DNA of 64,000 nucleotides, from NCBI RefSeq assembly GCF_000684975.1, contig NZ_BAXZ01000015.1:62001-126000 (forward strand), read 5' to 3'. Positions 37,154 to 45,551 of the stretch are shown in pieces. The position numbers and the translations under genes are program-made. The notes beneath the pieces are model-generated. The model had not been told where the DNA came from. It was given only the letters and a program-made list of their open reading frames with translations, and ran no database searches. The stretch comes from Paraburkholderia acidipaludis NBRC 101816. Lineage in GTDB: Bacteria > Pseudomonadota > Gammaproteobacteria > Burkholderiales > Burkholderiaceae. Positions within the stretch are counted from its first letter, which is position 1; every line of letters begins with the position of its first letter.

Positions 37154-38284
37154 TCAGATCAGCGAACCGCGCAATCCGTCGAGCAGCTTGCGCACGGGCG
37201 CGGGCACACCGAACGCGTCGATCTCGCGCAGCGGGACCCATGCCGTCTGCCCATCGTTGAGTTCCAGCGCCGATGTCGAACTCGCCTTGAGCGCAAGTTC
37301 GACCACGCGCGGCTCGATATCAAGCTTGAAGTGCGTGAACGTATGCGAGAACGGCGCGAGCGGCGAAGCCTGGCCCGCCCCGCCGAACGATTGCGCACGC
37401 TCGGCGAGCGCCGCCTCGTCGGCGGCTTCGGGCAGGCTCCAGAGACCGCCCCAGATGCCGGTCGGCGGGCGCTTTTCGAGCATCACGGCATCGCCGTCGA
37501 GCAGCACGAGCATCCACGTGCGGCGCGTGGGCACCGTCTTCTTCGGACGCGCCGCGGGCAGTTCGCGCTGACGCCCGGTCGTATTCGCCACGCAGTCGGC
37601 CGCGAACGGGCAGCGCGCGCAGTCGGGCTTGCCGCGCCCGCACAGCGTCGCGCCGAGGTCCATGAGCCCCTGGGTGTACGCGCTCACGTCCGCGTCGCTC
37701 GCATCGGCGCCGGGCACGATCGATTCGGCGAGCGTCCACATCGCGTTCTCCACGCGCTTCTCGCCCGGAAATCCCTCCACGCCGTACACGCGTGCGAGCA
37801 CGCGCTTCACGTTGCCGTCGAGGATCGTCGCGCGCGCGCCGAACGCGAACGACGCGATGGCCGCCGCCGTCGAACGGCCGATGCCGGGCAGCTCGGCGAG
37901 ACCCTCGACCGTCGAGGGAAACCGGCCGCCGTGCTCCTGCGCGACGACCTGCGCGCAGCGATGCAGATTGCGCGCACGCGTGTAGTAGCCGAGCCCGGCC
38001 CACAGCGCCATCACGTCGTCGAGCGGTGCGGCCGCGAGCGCCTCGACCGTGGGAAAGCGTTCGAGAAAGCGCGCATAGTACGGAATCACGGTGCCGACCT
38101 GGGTCTGCTGCAGCATGATTTCCGAGAGCCAGATGCGATAGGCATCGCGCGTGTTCTGCCACGGCAGATCATGGCGGCCGTGCTTGCGCTGCCATGCGAT
38201 CAGGCGCGGCGCGAAGCTCTCGATCAATTCGGGCGGGTAGATGCCGGCAGGCAGCGCGTTGGACGTGGACGAAGAACGATACAT
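37154..38284 (-). CDS. mutY: A/G-specific adenine DNA glycosylase
   Basis: The product has 376 residues. The helix-hairpin-helix LPGIGRSTAAAIASFAFG is followed by catalytic Asp156 in ILDGNVKRVLARV; Glu55 lies in WLSEIMLQQTQV. The [4Fe-4S] cluster cysteines are Cys215, 222, 225 and 231 with the C-x6-C-x2-C-x5-C spacing. The C-terminal third (about 250-376) is the MutT-like domain that recognises 8-oxoguanine. It removes adenine mispaired with 8-oxoG. It follows mutM after 15 bp on the same strand, pairing two enzymes of the oxidised-guanine repair pathway in one operon. Confidence 0.97.
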   Translation of the reverse strand: MYRSSSTSNALPAGIYPPELIESFAPRLIAWQRKHGRHDLPWQNTRDAYRIWLSEIMLQQTQVGTVIPYYARFLERFPTVEALAAAPLDDVMALWAGLGYYTRARNLHRCAQVVAQEHGGRFPSTVEGLAELPGIGRSTAAAIASFAFGARATILDGNVKRVLARVYGVEGFPGEKRVENAMWTLAESIVPGADASDADVSAYTQGLMDLGATLCGRGKPDCARCPFAADCVANTTGRQRELPAARPKKTVPTRRTWMLVLLDGDAVMLEKRPPTGIWGGLWSLPEAADEAALAERAQSFGGAGQASPLAPFSHTFTHFKLDIEPRVVELALKASSTSALELNDGQTAWVPLREIDAFGVPAPVRKLLDGLRGSLI

Positions 38285-38299
38285 GGGGAAACCGGAAGC

Positions 38300-39130
38300 T
38301 CAGCGCTGGCAGCGCGGACAGAAAAAAGTGGATCGCTGGCCCTGCACGATCTGCCGGATCGGCGTGCCGCACACGCGGCACGGCTGGCCCTTGCGATCGT
38401 AGACGAAATATTCGAGCTGGAAATAACCGCTCTTGCCGTCGCTGCCGACGAAGTCGCGCAACGTGCTGCCGCCCTTCTCGATGGCCGAGGCGAGCACGGC
38501 GCGCACGGCGTCCGCAAGCAATTCGTAACGCGCGAGCGAGACGCGGCCCGCGGGCGTGGTCGGCCGGATGCCGGCGCGAAAGAGGCTCTCCGACGCGTAA
38601 ATATTGCCAACCCCGACGACGATATCGCCGGCCAGCAACGCCTGCTTGACGGCAACCTTGCGGCCGCGCGTCTCGCGATAGAGCAGCGCGCCGTCGAAGG
38701 CCGGCATGAACGGCTCGATGCCGAGTCCCGCGAGGAGCGGATGGCCAAGCACGTCGCCCGCCTCGCGCGGATGCCAGAGCACGGCGCCGAAACGGCGCGG
38801 ATCGCGAAAGCGCAGCGTGAATTCGTCGAAGAGCCAGTCGACATGGTCGTGCTTTTCGGCGGCGGGCGGCTTCGGCAGGTTACGTAGCACGCGCAGCGTC
38901 CCCGTCATCCCGAGATGGACGATGAACCAGCCGTCCTCGACCTCGAACAGCAGATATTTGCCGCGCCGTCCCACGGAGCGGATCGTCTGGCCGCGCAGCG
39001 CGCGCGCGAGCGAGCCCGGCACGGGCCAGCGCAGCGCGGGGTTGCGCACGTCCACGCGCTCGACGCGGCGGCCCGCGACCCACGGCTCGATACCGCGGCG
39101 GGTGACTTCAACTTCGGGTAGTTCTGGCAT
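38300..39130 (-). CDS. mutM: Formamidopyrimidine-DNA glycosylase
   Basis: The product has 276 residues. The N-terminus PELPEVEVTRRGI gives catalytic Pro2 and Glu3 after Met removal. The middle has the H2TH region (ALLAGDIVVGVGNIYASESLFRAGI), and the C-terminus ends in a zinc finger, CRVCGTPI...FCPRCQR. It excises 8-oxoguanine and formamidopyrimidines and cuts the strand. First gene of the mutM-mutY operon, divergent from the TPR gene across 135 bp. Confidence 0.97.
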   Translation of the reverse strand: MPELPEVEVTRRGIEPWVAGRRVERVDVRNPALRWPVPGSLARALRGQTIRSVGRRGKYLLFEVEDGWFIVHLGMTGTLRVLRNLPKPPAAEKHDHVDWLFDEFTLRFRDPRRFGAVLWHPREAGDVLGHPLLAGLGIEPFMPAFDGALLYRETRGRKVAVKQALLAGDIVVGVGNIYASESLFRAGIRPTTPAGRVSLARYELLADAVRAVLASAIEKGGSTLRDFVGSDGKSGYFQLEYFVYDRKGQPCRVCGTPIRQIVQGQRSTFFCPRCQR

Positions 39131-39265
39131 GTCTAACGTTTGTGTTGAACGTCTGGCCGGGCGGCGGAGCCGGGTTGGTCTGCAACTTGCATAATCGGTG
39201 TGTGTGCGTTGTGCGCGTATTGTAGCCAGCGCGTTACAATCGACTGAAACATTCGACGGAATTCC

Positions 39266-41116
39266 ATGGAACTGTCTTTCGTAAAGCTGTTTGCGAAGCG
39301 CCCGTCCGCCGTGGCGCCACGCCTGCCCGTCGCCATCGGCGCCCGCCGTCTCATCGGCGCGGCGGTGCTCGCGGCCTGGGCGTTGACCACACCGAACGCC
39401 TGGGCGCAGAATCAGGCCCCGGACACAGACGACACTTCCGTCTCGATCCCGGACATGTTGGGAGAAGTGAGCGCCAACGAGAAGAAGGATCTGCCCGACG
39501 TCCCGCTGACGAGCCAGATCGTCTTCCAGGTGCTGGCCGCGGAAATCGCGCTTCAGCGCGACGAGCCGGCGCCCGCGTACCAGACTTACCTCGCGCTTGC
39601 GCGCGACACGCACGATCCGCGCTTTGCGCAGCGCGCGACGGAAGTCGCGCTCGCGGCACAAAGTCCGTCCGACGCGCTGAACGCGGCCCAGCTCTGGCAG
39701 CAGTACGCCCCCGATTCGGAGCGTGCCGCGCAACTGGACGCCTCGCTGCTCGTGCTCTCCGGCCGCCCCGAAGACGCCGAGCCGCTGCTCGCGCGCGAAC
39801 TCGCGAACGTGCCGGCCGACAGCCGCGGGGCCGCGGTGGTCTCGCTGCAACTGCTGCTCTCGCGCGGCCCGAACCGCGCCGGCGGCCTGACCGTGCTGAA
39901 AGATCTGCTCAAGAACGACATGGACCGGCCCGAGGCACAGCTCGCGGTCGGCCGCCAGCAGTTGCTGGCCGACGACGTGCCCGGCGCGCGCAAGTCGTTC
40001 GAGCAGGCGCTCACGATCAAGCCCGATTACCTGCCCGCCGCGCTGATGCTCGCGCAGATGGGCCCGGAAGAGCGCAGCGAGGGCATCGCGGCAATCGAGA
40101 AATACGTGCAGCAGAACCCGAAGTCGCATGAGGGGCATCTCGCGCTCGCGCAGACCTACCTCGCGGCCGACCGGCTCGACGACGCCCAGAAGCAGTTCGA
40201 GATCCTGCGCAAGGACAACCCGAACGACCTGATGCCGTATATGGCCCTCGCGCTCATCGCCGTGCAGCAGAAGCAGTACGACGTCGCGCAAAAGAACCTG
40301 ACGCAGTACACGCAGCTCGCGGAAAAGACGCCGGGCGCGGACCCGGGCCAGGGCTACATCTACCTTGCGCAGCTTGCGATCGAGCAGAAGGACGACGCCA
40401 CGGCGCAGAAGTGGCTCGACAAGATCGAGCCGAACAGCCAGCAGTACGTTCCGGCGCAGATCACGCGCGCGCAGATCTACGAAAAGGAAGGCAAGGTCGA
40501 CGACGCGCGCCGCCAGCTCGCCAGCATCCAGACGGACGATCCGCGCGACCAGGCGCTGATCGCGCGCACGGACGCCGCGATCCTGTTCGACGCAAAGCGC
40601 TACCCGGAAGCGGAAGCGCGCCTCGCGAAGGCCGTCACGGACTTTCCGGACGACCCCGATCTCACCTACGACTACGCGATGTCCGCCGAGAAGAACGGCC
40701 ATTACGACGTCATGGAAACCCAGTTGCGCAAGCTGATCAAGACGCAGCCCGACAATCCGCAGGCATACAACGCGCTCGGCTACTCCCTCGCCGACCGCAA
40801 CCTGCGCCTGCAGGAAGCGGACAAGCTGGTCGAGAAGGCGTCGGCGCTCGCACCGAACGACGCCTACATCCTGGACAGCGTGGGCTGGGTGAAGTACCGC
40901 CTTGGCGACAACGCCGAAGCCATCAAGCTGCTGCGCAAGGCCTACGACATGCAGCCGAACGCCGAGATCGGCGCGCACCTCGGCGAGGTGCTGTGGGAGA
41001 ACGGCGATCAGAGCGGCGCACGCCAGGCCTGGCGCGAAGCCCTCAAGCTCGAACCCGACAACGACACGCTCCTGAAGACGCTCAAGCGCTTCCAGGTACA
41101 GACGAACGATCTCTGA
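39266..41116 (+). CDS. Exported tetratricopeptide repeat protein
   Basis: The product has 616 residues. An N-terminal hydrophobic segment (about 27-46, RRLIGAAVLAAWALTTPNAWA) acts as a signal peptide, with cleavage likely after AWA. The rest is a chain of TPR-like helical pairs; the clearest are at residues 240-330 (YLPAALMLAQMGPEERSEGI; EGHLALAQTYLAADRLDDAQKQF) and 480-600 (AYNALGYSLADRNLRLQEADKL; IKLLRKAYDMQPNAEIGAHL). It probably acts in the periplasm as a protein-protein scaffold. Its stop overlaps the lolB start by one base, and this TPR-lolB pairing is familiar in beta-proteobacteria, hinting at an envelope role. Specific function unknown. Confidence 0.85.
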   Translation: MELSFVKLFAKRPSAVAPRLPVAIGARRLIGAAVLAAWALTTPNAWAQNQAPDTDDTSVSIPDMLGEVSANEKKDLPDVPLTSQIVFQVLAAEIALQRDEPAPAYQTYLALARDTHDPRFAQRATEVALAAQSPSDALNAAQLWQQYAPDSERAAQLDASLLVLSGRPEDAEPLLARELANVPADSRGAAVVSLQLLLSRGPNRAGGLTVLKDLLKNDMDRPEAQLAVGRQQLLADDVPGARKSFEQALTIKPDYLPAALMLAQMGPEERSEGIAAIEKYVQQNPKSHEGHLALAQTYLAADRLDDAQKQFEILRKDNPNDLMPYMALALIAVQQKQYDVAQKNLTQYTQLAEKTPGADPGQGYIYLAQLAIEQKDDATAQKWLDKIEPNSQQYVPAQITRAQIYEKEGKVDDARRQLASIQTDDPRDQALIARTDAAILFDAKRYPEAEARLAKAVTDFPDDPDLTYDYAMSAEKNGHYDVMETQLRKLIKTQPDNPQAYNALGYSLADRNLRLQEADKLVEKASALAPNDAYILDSVGWVKYRLGDNAEAIKLLRKAYDMQPNAEIGAHLGEVLWENGDQSGARQAWREALKLEPDNDTLLKTLKRFQVQTNDL

Positions 41117-41769
41117 TGGCAGATAACCGATCGACCTTCCGCCCCGCTACGCCGGCCCAGTTCAGCGCCCGCTTCCTGCGGCGCCCGGCGCTCGGTGTGG
41201 CGGCGGCGGCCGTGCTTGCGCTCGCGGGCTGCGCAACGGCGCCGCATCAGCCCTCGACCTCGAACGCGACAACCTCGCTCACCACGCAGACGACCCGTGC
41301 ATACCACGGCCGCTTCGCGGCGCAGTACGTCGATCAGAACGGGCAACAGCGCAATGCATACGGCAATTTCGACTGGCGCGAAACCGACTCGACCGTAACG
41401 CTGCAGTTGATCAACCCGATCGGGCAGACGCTTGCGATCATCACGTCGTCGCCGGCGCAGGCGACGCTCGAACTGCCGAACCGTGACCCCATCATCGCCG
41501 ACAACGTCGGAACGCTGATGCAGCAGGCGCTTGGCTTCGCGCTGCCGGTCGAGGGCCTGCGCTACTGGCTGCAGCCGACGGTCGCGCCCACTTCGCGCGC
41601 GCACACGACGCCCGATCCGCAAGATCCGTCGCGCCTCTCGCAGATCGAGCAGGACGGGTGGACGATAAACTATCTCGCCTATGCCGACGCACCCGCCACC
41701 GGCGTCAAGCGCGTGAACCTCACGCGCGAAGACCCGCCGATGGCAATCAAGCTCGTGCTCGACCAATAA
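41116..41769 (+). CDS. lolB: Outer membrane lipoprotein receptor LolB
   Basis: The product has 217 residues. A lipobox LALAGC places the lipidated Cys at 39. The mature part has the LolB beta-barrel features: FAAQYVDQNGQQRNAYGNFDWRE, LQLINPIGQTLAIITSS, and a conserved tryptophan-containing IEQDGWTINYLAY. It takes lipoproteins from LolA and inserts them in the outer membrane. The start overlaps the TPR gene by one base; ispE follows 25 bp later, the common lolB-ispE-prs order. Confidence 0.9.
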   Translation: MADNRSTFRPATPAQFSARFLRRPALGVAAAAVLALAGCATAPHQPSTSNATTSLTTQTTRAYHGRFAAQYVDQNGQQRNAYGNFDWRETDSTVTLQLINPIGQTLAIITSSPAQATLELPNRDPIIADNVGTLMQQALGFALPVEGLRYWLQPTVAPTSRAHTTPDPQDPSRLSQIEQDGWTINYLAYADAPATGVKRVNLTREDPPMAIKLVLDQ

Positions 41770-41794
41770 ACTGGCCGCACCCGCCACCCGCATC

Positions 41795-42688
41795 ATGACC
41801 GAAACCCAGGACTCGCTGCGCGACTGCCTCGCGCCCGCGAAACTCAATCTCTTCCTTCACATCACGGGCCGCCGCCAGGACGGCTATCACGACCTGCAGA
41901 CCGTGTTCCAGTTGCTCGACTGGGGCGACACGCTGCACTTCAAGCGCCGCAACGACGGCCGTATCGCGCGCACGACCGAAGTGGACGGCGTTCCCGCGGA
42001 ACAGGACCTCACGGTGCGCGCCGCCACGCTGCTCAGGCAATACACGGGCACGCAGGAAGGCGTCGAGATCGACATCGAAAAGCGTCTGCCGATGGGCGCC
42101 GGCCTGGGCGGCGGCAGCTCGGACGCGGCGACCACGCTGCTCGCGCTCAACCGCCTGTGGAAGCTCAAGCTGACACGCGCCGAACTGCAGGCGCTTGCGC
42201 TGAAGCTGGGCGCCGACGTGCCGTTCTTCGTGTTCGGGAAGAATGCGTTCGCGGAGGGTGTTGGAGAGGCGCTCGAGGCGGTACAATTGCCCGCGCGTCA
42301 TTTTTTGGTTGTGACGCCGCGGGTACATGTTCCAACCGCAGCGATTTTCTCGGAAAACTCGTTGACAAGGGGCACAAAGGCCTGCACAATAGCAGTCTTT
42401 CTTGCACAGCATGCGGCGCAGAACGGATGGCCGGACAGCTTCGGTCAGAACGATATGCAAGCGGTTGTCGCAGAAAAATACGCGGAAGTAGCGCAGGTGC
42501 TTGAATGGTTTGAGAGTGTCTCGAATAGCATCGCACCCGCGCGGATGACCGGATCGGGCGCAAGCGTTTTTGCAGCGTTCGCCAGTCGGGCCGAAGCGGA
42601 AGCGGTACAGGCGCAATTGCCGGGTGTCTGGCGCAGCGCAGTCGCTTCGAGTCTGGATATGCATCCACTCTTCGCTTTCGCGGCATAG
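41795..42688 (+). CDS. ispE: 4-diphosphocytidyl-2-C-methyl-D-erythritol kinase
   Basis: The product has 297 residues, a GHMP kinase. The ATP-binding Gly/Ser-rich loop PMGAGLGGGSSDAATTLLALN and the start LAPAKLNLFLHITGRRQDGYHDLQTVFQ are diagnostic; MTGSGASVFAAF is the third GHMP motif. It phosphorylates CDP-methylerythritol in the MEP isoprenoid pathway. Base composition becomes AT-richer from about 42240 to the end, where a near-consensus promoter (42362-42390) is embedded in the coding sequence. Confidence 0.96.
   Translation: MTETQDSLRDCLAPAKLNLFLHITGRRQDGYHDLQTVFQLLDWGDTLHFKRRNDGRIARTTEVDGVPAEQDLTVRAATLLRQYTGTQEGVEIDIEKRLPMGAGLGGGSSDAATTLLALNRLWKLKLTRAELQALALKLGADVPFFVFGKNAFAEGVGEALEAVQLPARHFLVVTPRVHVPTAAIFSENSLTRGTKACTIAVFLAQHAAQNGWPDSFGQNDMQAVVAEKYAEVAQVLEWFESVSNSIAPARMTGSGASVFAAFASRAEAEAVQAQLPGVWRSAVASSLDMHPLFAFAA
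42362..42390 (+). promoter_or_regulatory. Near-consensus promoter inside ispE directed at tRNA-Gln and prs
   Basis: TTGACA (42362-42367), a 17-bp spacer, then CACAAT (42385-42390). The -35 is perfect and the -10 matches four of six. It would start transcription near 42397, about 345 nt before the tRNA. Internal promoters for prs near ispE are known in E. coli. Confidence 0.6.
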
Positions 42689-42741
42689 TTTCAGCATCGT
42701 TGGGCGGCCCTACCCGTTCAATGAAGCGCAAAGTTAAGTGT

Positions 42742-42818
42742 AGGGGAGTCGCCAAGTTGGTTAAGGCACCGGATTTTGATTCCGGCATGCGAGGGTTCGA
42801 GTCCTTCCTCCCCTGCCA
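42742..42818 (+). tRNA. tRNA-Gln (anticodon TTG)
   Basis: The acceptor strands AGGGGAG (42742-42748) and CTCCCCT (42808-42814) pair over 7 bp. The anticodon stem CCGGA/TCCGG encloses the loop TTTTGAT with anticodon TTG, which reads CAA/CAG glutamine codons. The T loop TTCGAGT is present. Discriminator G42815 is followed by an encoded CCA (42816-42818). It lies between ispE and prs, its usual place in Burkholderia-type genomes. Confidence 0.96.
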
Positions 42819-42952
42819 AATATTCCAGCGCTTACAACGCAGCCGAGCGCAATTGCTCTCAGTGGTTCGCGCAGCGTCTCGCAATGGCTGCCGGTCGCGT
42901 CGTAAAGCGCATGTAGTTCCTCTCGCCCTCCCAAGTCCGCAGCAGGTGCATG

Positions 42953-43909
42953 ATGAGCAGCCATGACGGCCTGATGGTTTTTACTGGCAACGCAAATCCC
43001 GCGCTTGCACAGGAAGTCGTCAAGATCCTCGGTATTCCCCTCGGCAAGGCTATGGTTAGCCGCTTCTCCGACGGTGAGATTCAGGTCGAAATTCAGGAAA
43101 ACGTGCGCGGCAAGGACGTCTTCGTCCTGCAGTCCACCTGTGCGCCGACCAACGACAACCTGATGGAACTGATGATCATGGTCGATGCGCTCAAGCGCGC
43201 ATCCGCGGGCCGGATCACCGCTGCCATCCCCTATTTCGGCTATGCCCGCCAGGACCGCCGCCCGCGCTCGGCGCGCGTCGCCATCTCGGCGAAAGTCGTG
43301 GCGAACATGCTGGAAATCGCCGGCGTCGAGCGGATCATCACGATGGATCTGCACGCCGACCAGATTCAGGGCTTCTTCGACATTCCCGTCGACAATATTT
43401 ACGCGACGCCTGTTCTGCTTGGCGACCTGCGCAAGCAGAGCTACGAGAACCTGCTGGTCGTGTCGCCGGACGTCGGCGGCGTGGTGCGTGCGCGAGCGCT
43501 CGCGAAGCAGCTCAACTGCGACCTCGCGATAATCGACAAGCGTCGCCCGAAGGCGAACGTCGCCGAAGTGATGAACATCATCGGTGAAGTCGAAGGCCGC
43601 ACCTGTGTGATCATGGACGACATGGTCGACACCGCGGGCACCCTCTGCAAGGCAGCTCAGGTGCTCAAGGAGCGCGGCGCGAAGAAGGTGTTCGCCTACG
43701 CCACGCACCCGGTGCTCTCGGGTGGCGCGGGCGAGCGGATCGCCGCTTCGGCGCTCGACGAACTGGTGGTGACGGACACGATTCCGCTGGGCGCAGAAGC
43801 ACGCGCCTGCGCCAAGATCCGTTCGCTCACGAGCGCGGGACTGCTGGCCGAAACGTTCTCGCGCATCCGCCGGGGCGATTCGGTGATGTCGCTTTTCGCG
43901 GAAAGCTAA
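42953..43909 (+). CDS. prs: Ribose-phosphate pyrophosphokinase
   Basis: The product has 318 residues. The PRPP-binding motif CVIMDDMVDTAGTLCKAAQ, the flexible-loop IPYFGYARQDRRPRSARVAISAKVVANML and the metal-binding LHADQIQGFFD block are all intact. It makes PRPP from ribose 5-phosphate and ATP for nucleotide, His and Trp synthesis. An ATG immediately upstream (42950) is equally possible. It is followed by a terminator and then rplY. Confidence 0.97.
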   Translation: MSSHDGLMVFTGNANPALAQEVVKILGIPLGKAMVSRFSDGEIQVEIQENVRGKDVFVLQSTCAPTNDNLMELMIMVDALKRASAGRITAAIPYFGYARQDRRPRSARVAISAKVVANMLEIAGVERIITMDLHADQIQGFFDIPVDNIYATPVLLGDLRKQSYENLLVVSPDVGGVVRARALAKQLNCDLAIIDKRRPKANVAEVMNIIGEVEGRTCVIMDDMVDTAGTLCKAAQVLKERGAKKVFAYATHPVLSGGAGERIAASALDELVVTDTIPLGAEARACAKIRSLTSAGLLAETFSRIRRGDSVMSLFAES

Positions 43910-43921
43910 GAATTGACGCGC

Positions 43922-43954
43922 AAAGCGCGGCGTTCGCAAGAATGCCGCGCTTTT
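43922..43954 (+). terminator. Rho-independent terminator after prs
   Basis: GCGCGGC (43925-43931) and GCCGCGC (43944-43950), extended by AAA/TTT pairs, form a stem followed by TTTT. It begins 13 bp after the prs stop codon. Confidence 0.8.
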
Positions 43955-43999
43955 GCACGTAATCGGCGCGAGCGGACGTAGCTTCGCGCTGCATTGTCG

Positions 44000-44060
44000 G
44001 GGGCCTTCAGGCAAGCCAATTGCCAAAAAGGCCCCGTTTTACTGCCTGGTCGCGGGCAGT
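44000..44060 (+). promoter_or_regulatory. Stacked hairpins in the rplY 5' leader
   Basis: GGGGCCTT (44000-44007) pairs with AAGGCCCC (44028-44035) around an inner GGCA/TGCC stem and is followed by GTTTTA. A second hairpin, ACTGCC (44041-44046) with GGCAGT (44055-44060), ends 5 bp before the rplY Shine-Dalgarno GGAG (44066-44069). The first resembles a terminator or attenuator; the pair could be a ribosomal-protein autoregulatory site. Confidence 0.45.
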
Positions 44061-44075
44061 GCATTGGAGAATCAA

Positions 44076-44684
44076 ATGAAAGTCATCGCTTTCGAGCGTA
44101 ACCTGCAAGGTACGGGTGCGAGCCGCCGCCTGCGCAATGCTGGCAAGACCCCTGGCATCGTTTACGGTGTCGGCGCCGAGCCGCAACTGATCGAACTCGA
44201 TCACAACGCGCTGTGGCACGCCCTGAAGAAGGAAGCCTTCCACTCGTCGATCCTCGACCTCGAAGTGGCCGGCAAGGCGCAGCAAGTGCTGCTGCGCGAC
44301 GTGCAATACCACCCGTTCCGTCAGCTCGTGCTGCACGTGGACTTCCAGCGCGTCGATCCGAGCAAGAAGATCCACACGAAGGTGCCGCTGCACTTCATGA
44401 ACCAGGAAACCAACCCGGCCGTCAAGACGGGTGGCGCGATCATCTCGCACGTTCTGGCTGAAATCGAAGTCCAGTGCCTGCCGAGCGCACTGCCGGAATT
44501 CCTCGAAGTCGACCTCGCCAAGATCGAGGCTGGCCAGTCGCTGCATGCCAAGGACATCACGCTGCCCGCCGGCGTGACGCTCGTCCCGCACGTGGAATCG
44601 GAAAACCCGGTCGTCGTGTCGGCACCGGTGCCGGCTGGCGCCGTGGCGGCTGCTGAAGGCGAAGAAGCGCCCGCTGCCGAGTAA
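44076..44684 (+). CDS. rplY: 50S ribosomal protein L25/general stress protein Ctc
   Basis: The product has 202 residues, the long Ctc form. The N-terminal L25 domain (about 1-95) binds 5S rRNA (RNLQGTGASRRLRNAGKTPGIVYG; LLRDVQYHPFRQLVLHVDFQRV). The C-terminal TL5-like beta domain follows, with an acidic Ala/Glu-rich tail (AAAEGEEAPAAE). GGAG precedes the start. Possible autoregulatory hairpins lie in the leader (44000-44060). Terminator downstream at 44745-44775. Confidence 0.96.
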   Translation: MKVIAFERNLQGTGASRRLRNAGKTPGIVYGVGAEPQLIELDHNALWHALKKEAFHSSILDLEVAGKAQQVLLRDVQYHPFRQLVLHVDFQRVDPSKKIHTKVPLHFMNQETNPAVKTGGAIISHVLAEIEVQCLPSALPEFLEVDLAKIEAGQSLHAKDITLPAGVTLVPHVESENPVVVSAPVPAGAVAAAEGEEAPAAE

Positions 44685-44744
44685 AAAAAGCAGCGGCGAA
44701 GAGCCGATCCTCTCGATCCGTTTCAAAGAAACGGACGACGTGAC

Positions 44745-44775
44745 CCGCCGCGGTTCGCCCCGGCGGTTTTTTTTT
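44745..44775 (+). terminator. Rho-independent terminator after rplY
   Basis: CCGCCG (44745-44750) and CGGCGG (44761-44766) are followed by nine T residues. Another perfect hairpin, TCCGTTTC-AAA-GAAACGGA (44717-44735), lies just upstream. Confidence 0.85.
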
Positions 44776-44843
44776 CGCACTCTTTTGGACTCTTCCGTAC
44801 ACTTGCGGATCGATTCAACGATTTACGCAGGCGGGACACCACA

Positions 44844-45446
44844 ATGATCAGGTTGATCGTCGGACTCGGCAATCCCGGCGCCGAATACGCCGCGACGCGG
44901 CACAACGCCGGTTTCTGGCTGGTGGATCAGCTCGCGCGCGAAGCGGGCACGACGCTGCGTGACGAGCGGCGCTTTCACGGCCACTACGCAAAGGCGCGCC
45001 TCTATGGCGAGGAGGTGCACCTGCTCGAGCCGCAGACCTACATGAACCGCTCGGGCCAGTCGGTCGTGGTGCTCGCGCACTTCTTCAAGATCCTGCCCGA
45101 CGAGATTCTCGTCGCGCACGACGAGCTCGACCTGCCGCCCGGCACCGTCAAGCTCAAGCTCGGCGGCGGCAGCGGCGGCCATAACGGCCTGAAGGACATT
45201 TCCGCGCATCTCACGACGCAGCAATACTGGCGCCTGCGCGTCGGCATTGGCCATCCGCGCGATCTGATTCCCGAAGGCGCGCGCGCCGGCGCGAAGCCCG
45301 ACGTCGCGAACTTCGTGCTCAAGCCGCCGCGCAAGGAAGAACAGGACGTGATCGACGCCTCGATCGAGCGCGCGCTCGCCGTCATGCCGGCATTCGTGAA
45401 AGGCGAAACGGAACGCGCGGTGATGCAATTGCACCGCAACGGTTGA
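44844..45446 (+). CDS. pth: Peptidyl-tRNA hydrolase
   Basis: The product has 200 residues. The conserved GLGNPGAEYAATRHNAGFW carries Asn10 and the catalytic His20. QTYMNRSG, HDELDLPPGTVKLKLGGGSGGHNGLKD and RLRVGIGHP complete the family pattern. It releases tRNA from prematurely dissociated peptidyl-tRNA. It stands after rplY in the common prs-rplY-pth order; hisC follows about 105 bp downstream. Confidence 0.97.
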   Translation: MIRLIVGLGNPGAEYAATRHNAGFWLVDQLAREAGTTLRDERRFHGHYAKARLYGEEVHLLEPQTYMNRSGQSVVVLAHFFKILPDEILVAHDELDLPPGTVKLKLGGGSGGHNGLKDISAHLTTQQYWRLRVGIGHPRDLIPEGARAGAKPDVANFVLKPPRKEEQDVIDASIERALAVMPAFVKGETERAVMQLHRNG

Positions 45447-45551
45447 GGTTAGCCGAAGGGCCGTCGCGGCCCGTTTAAAGTGGTAGCTGCGACCATGCAT
45501 GGGACCGGAGCAAGCGCTAAAGCGCTAACTGCGGTCGACAAGGAGAGCGTC

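Noticed and set aside
38300..40978. Long minus-strand frame extending mutM upstream
   Set aside because: The part beyond 39130 is antisense to the TPR gene; MutM begins at MPELPEVE with its catalytic Pro.
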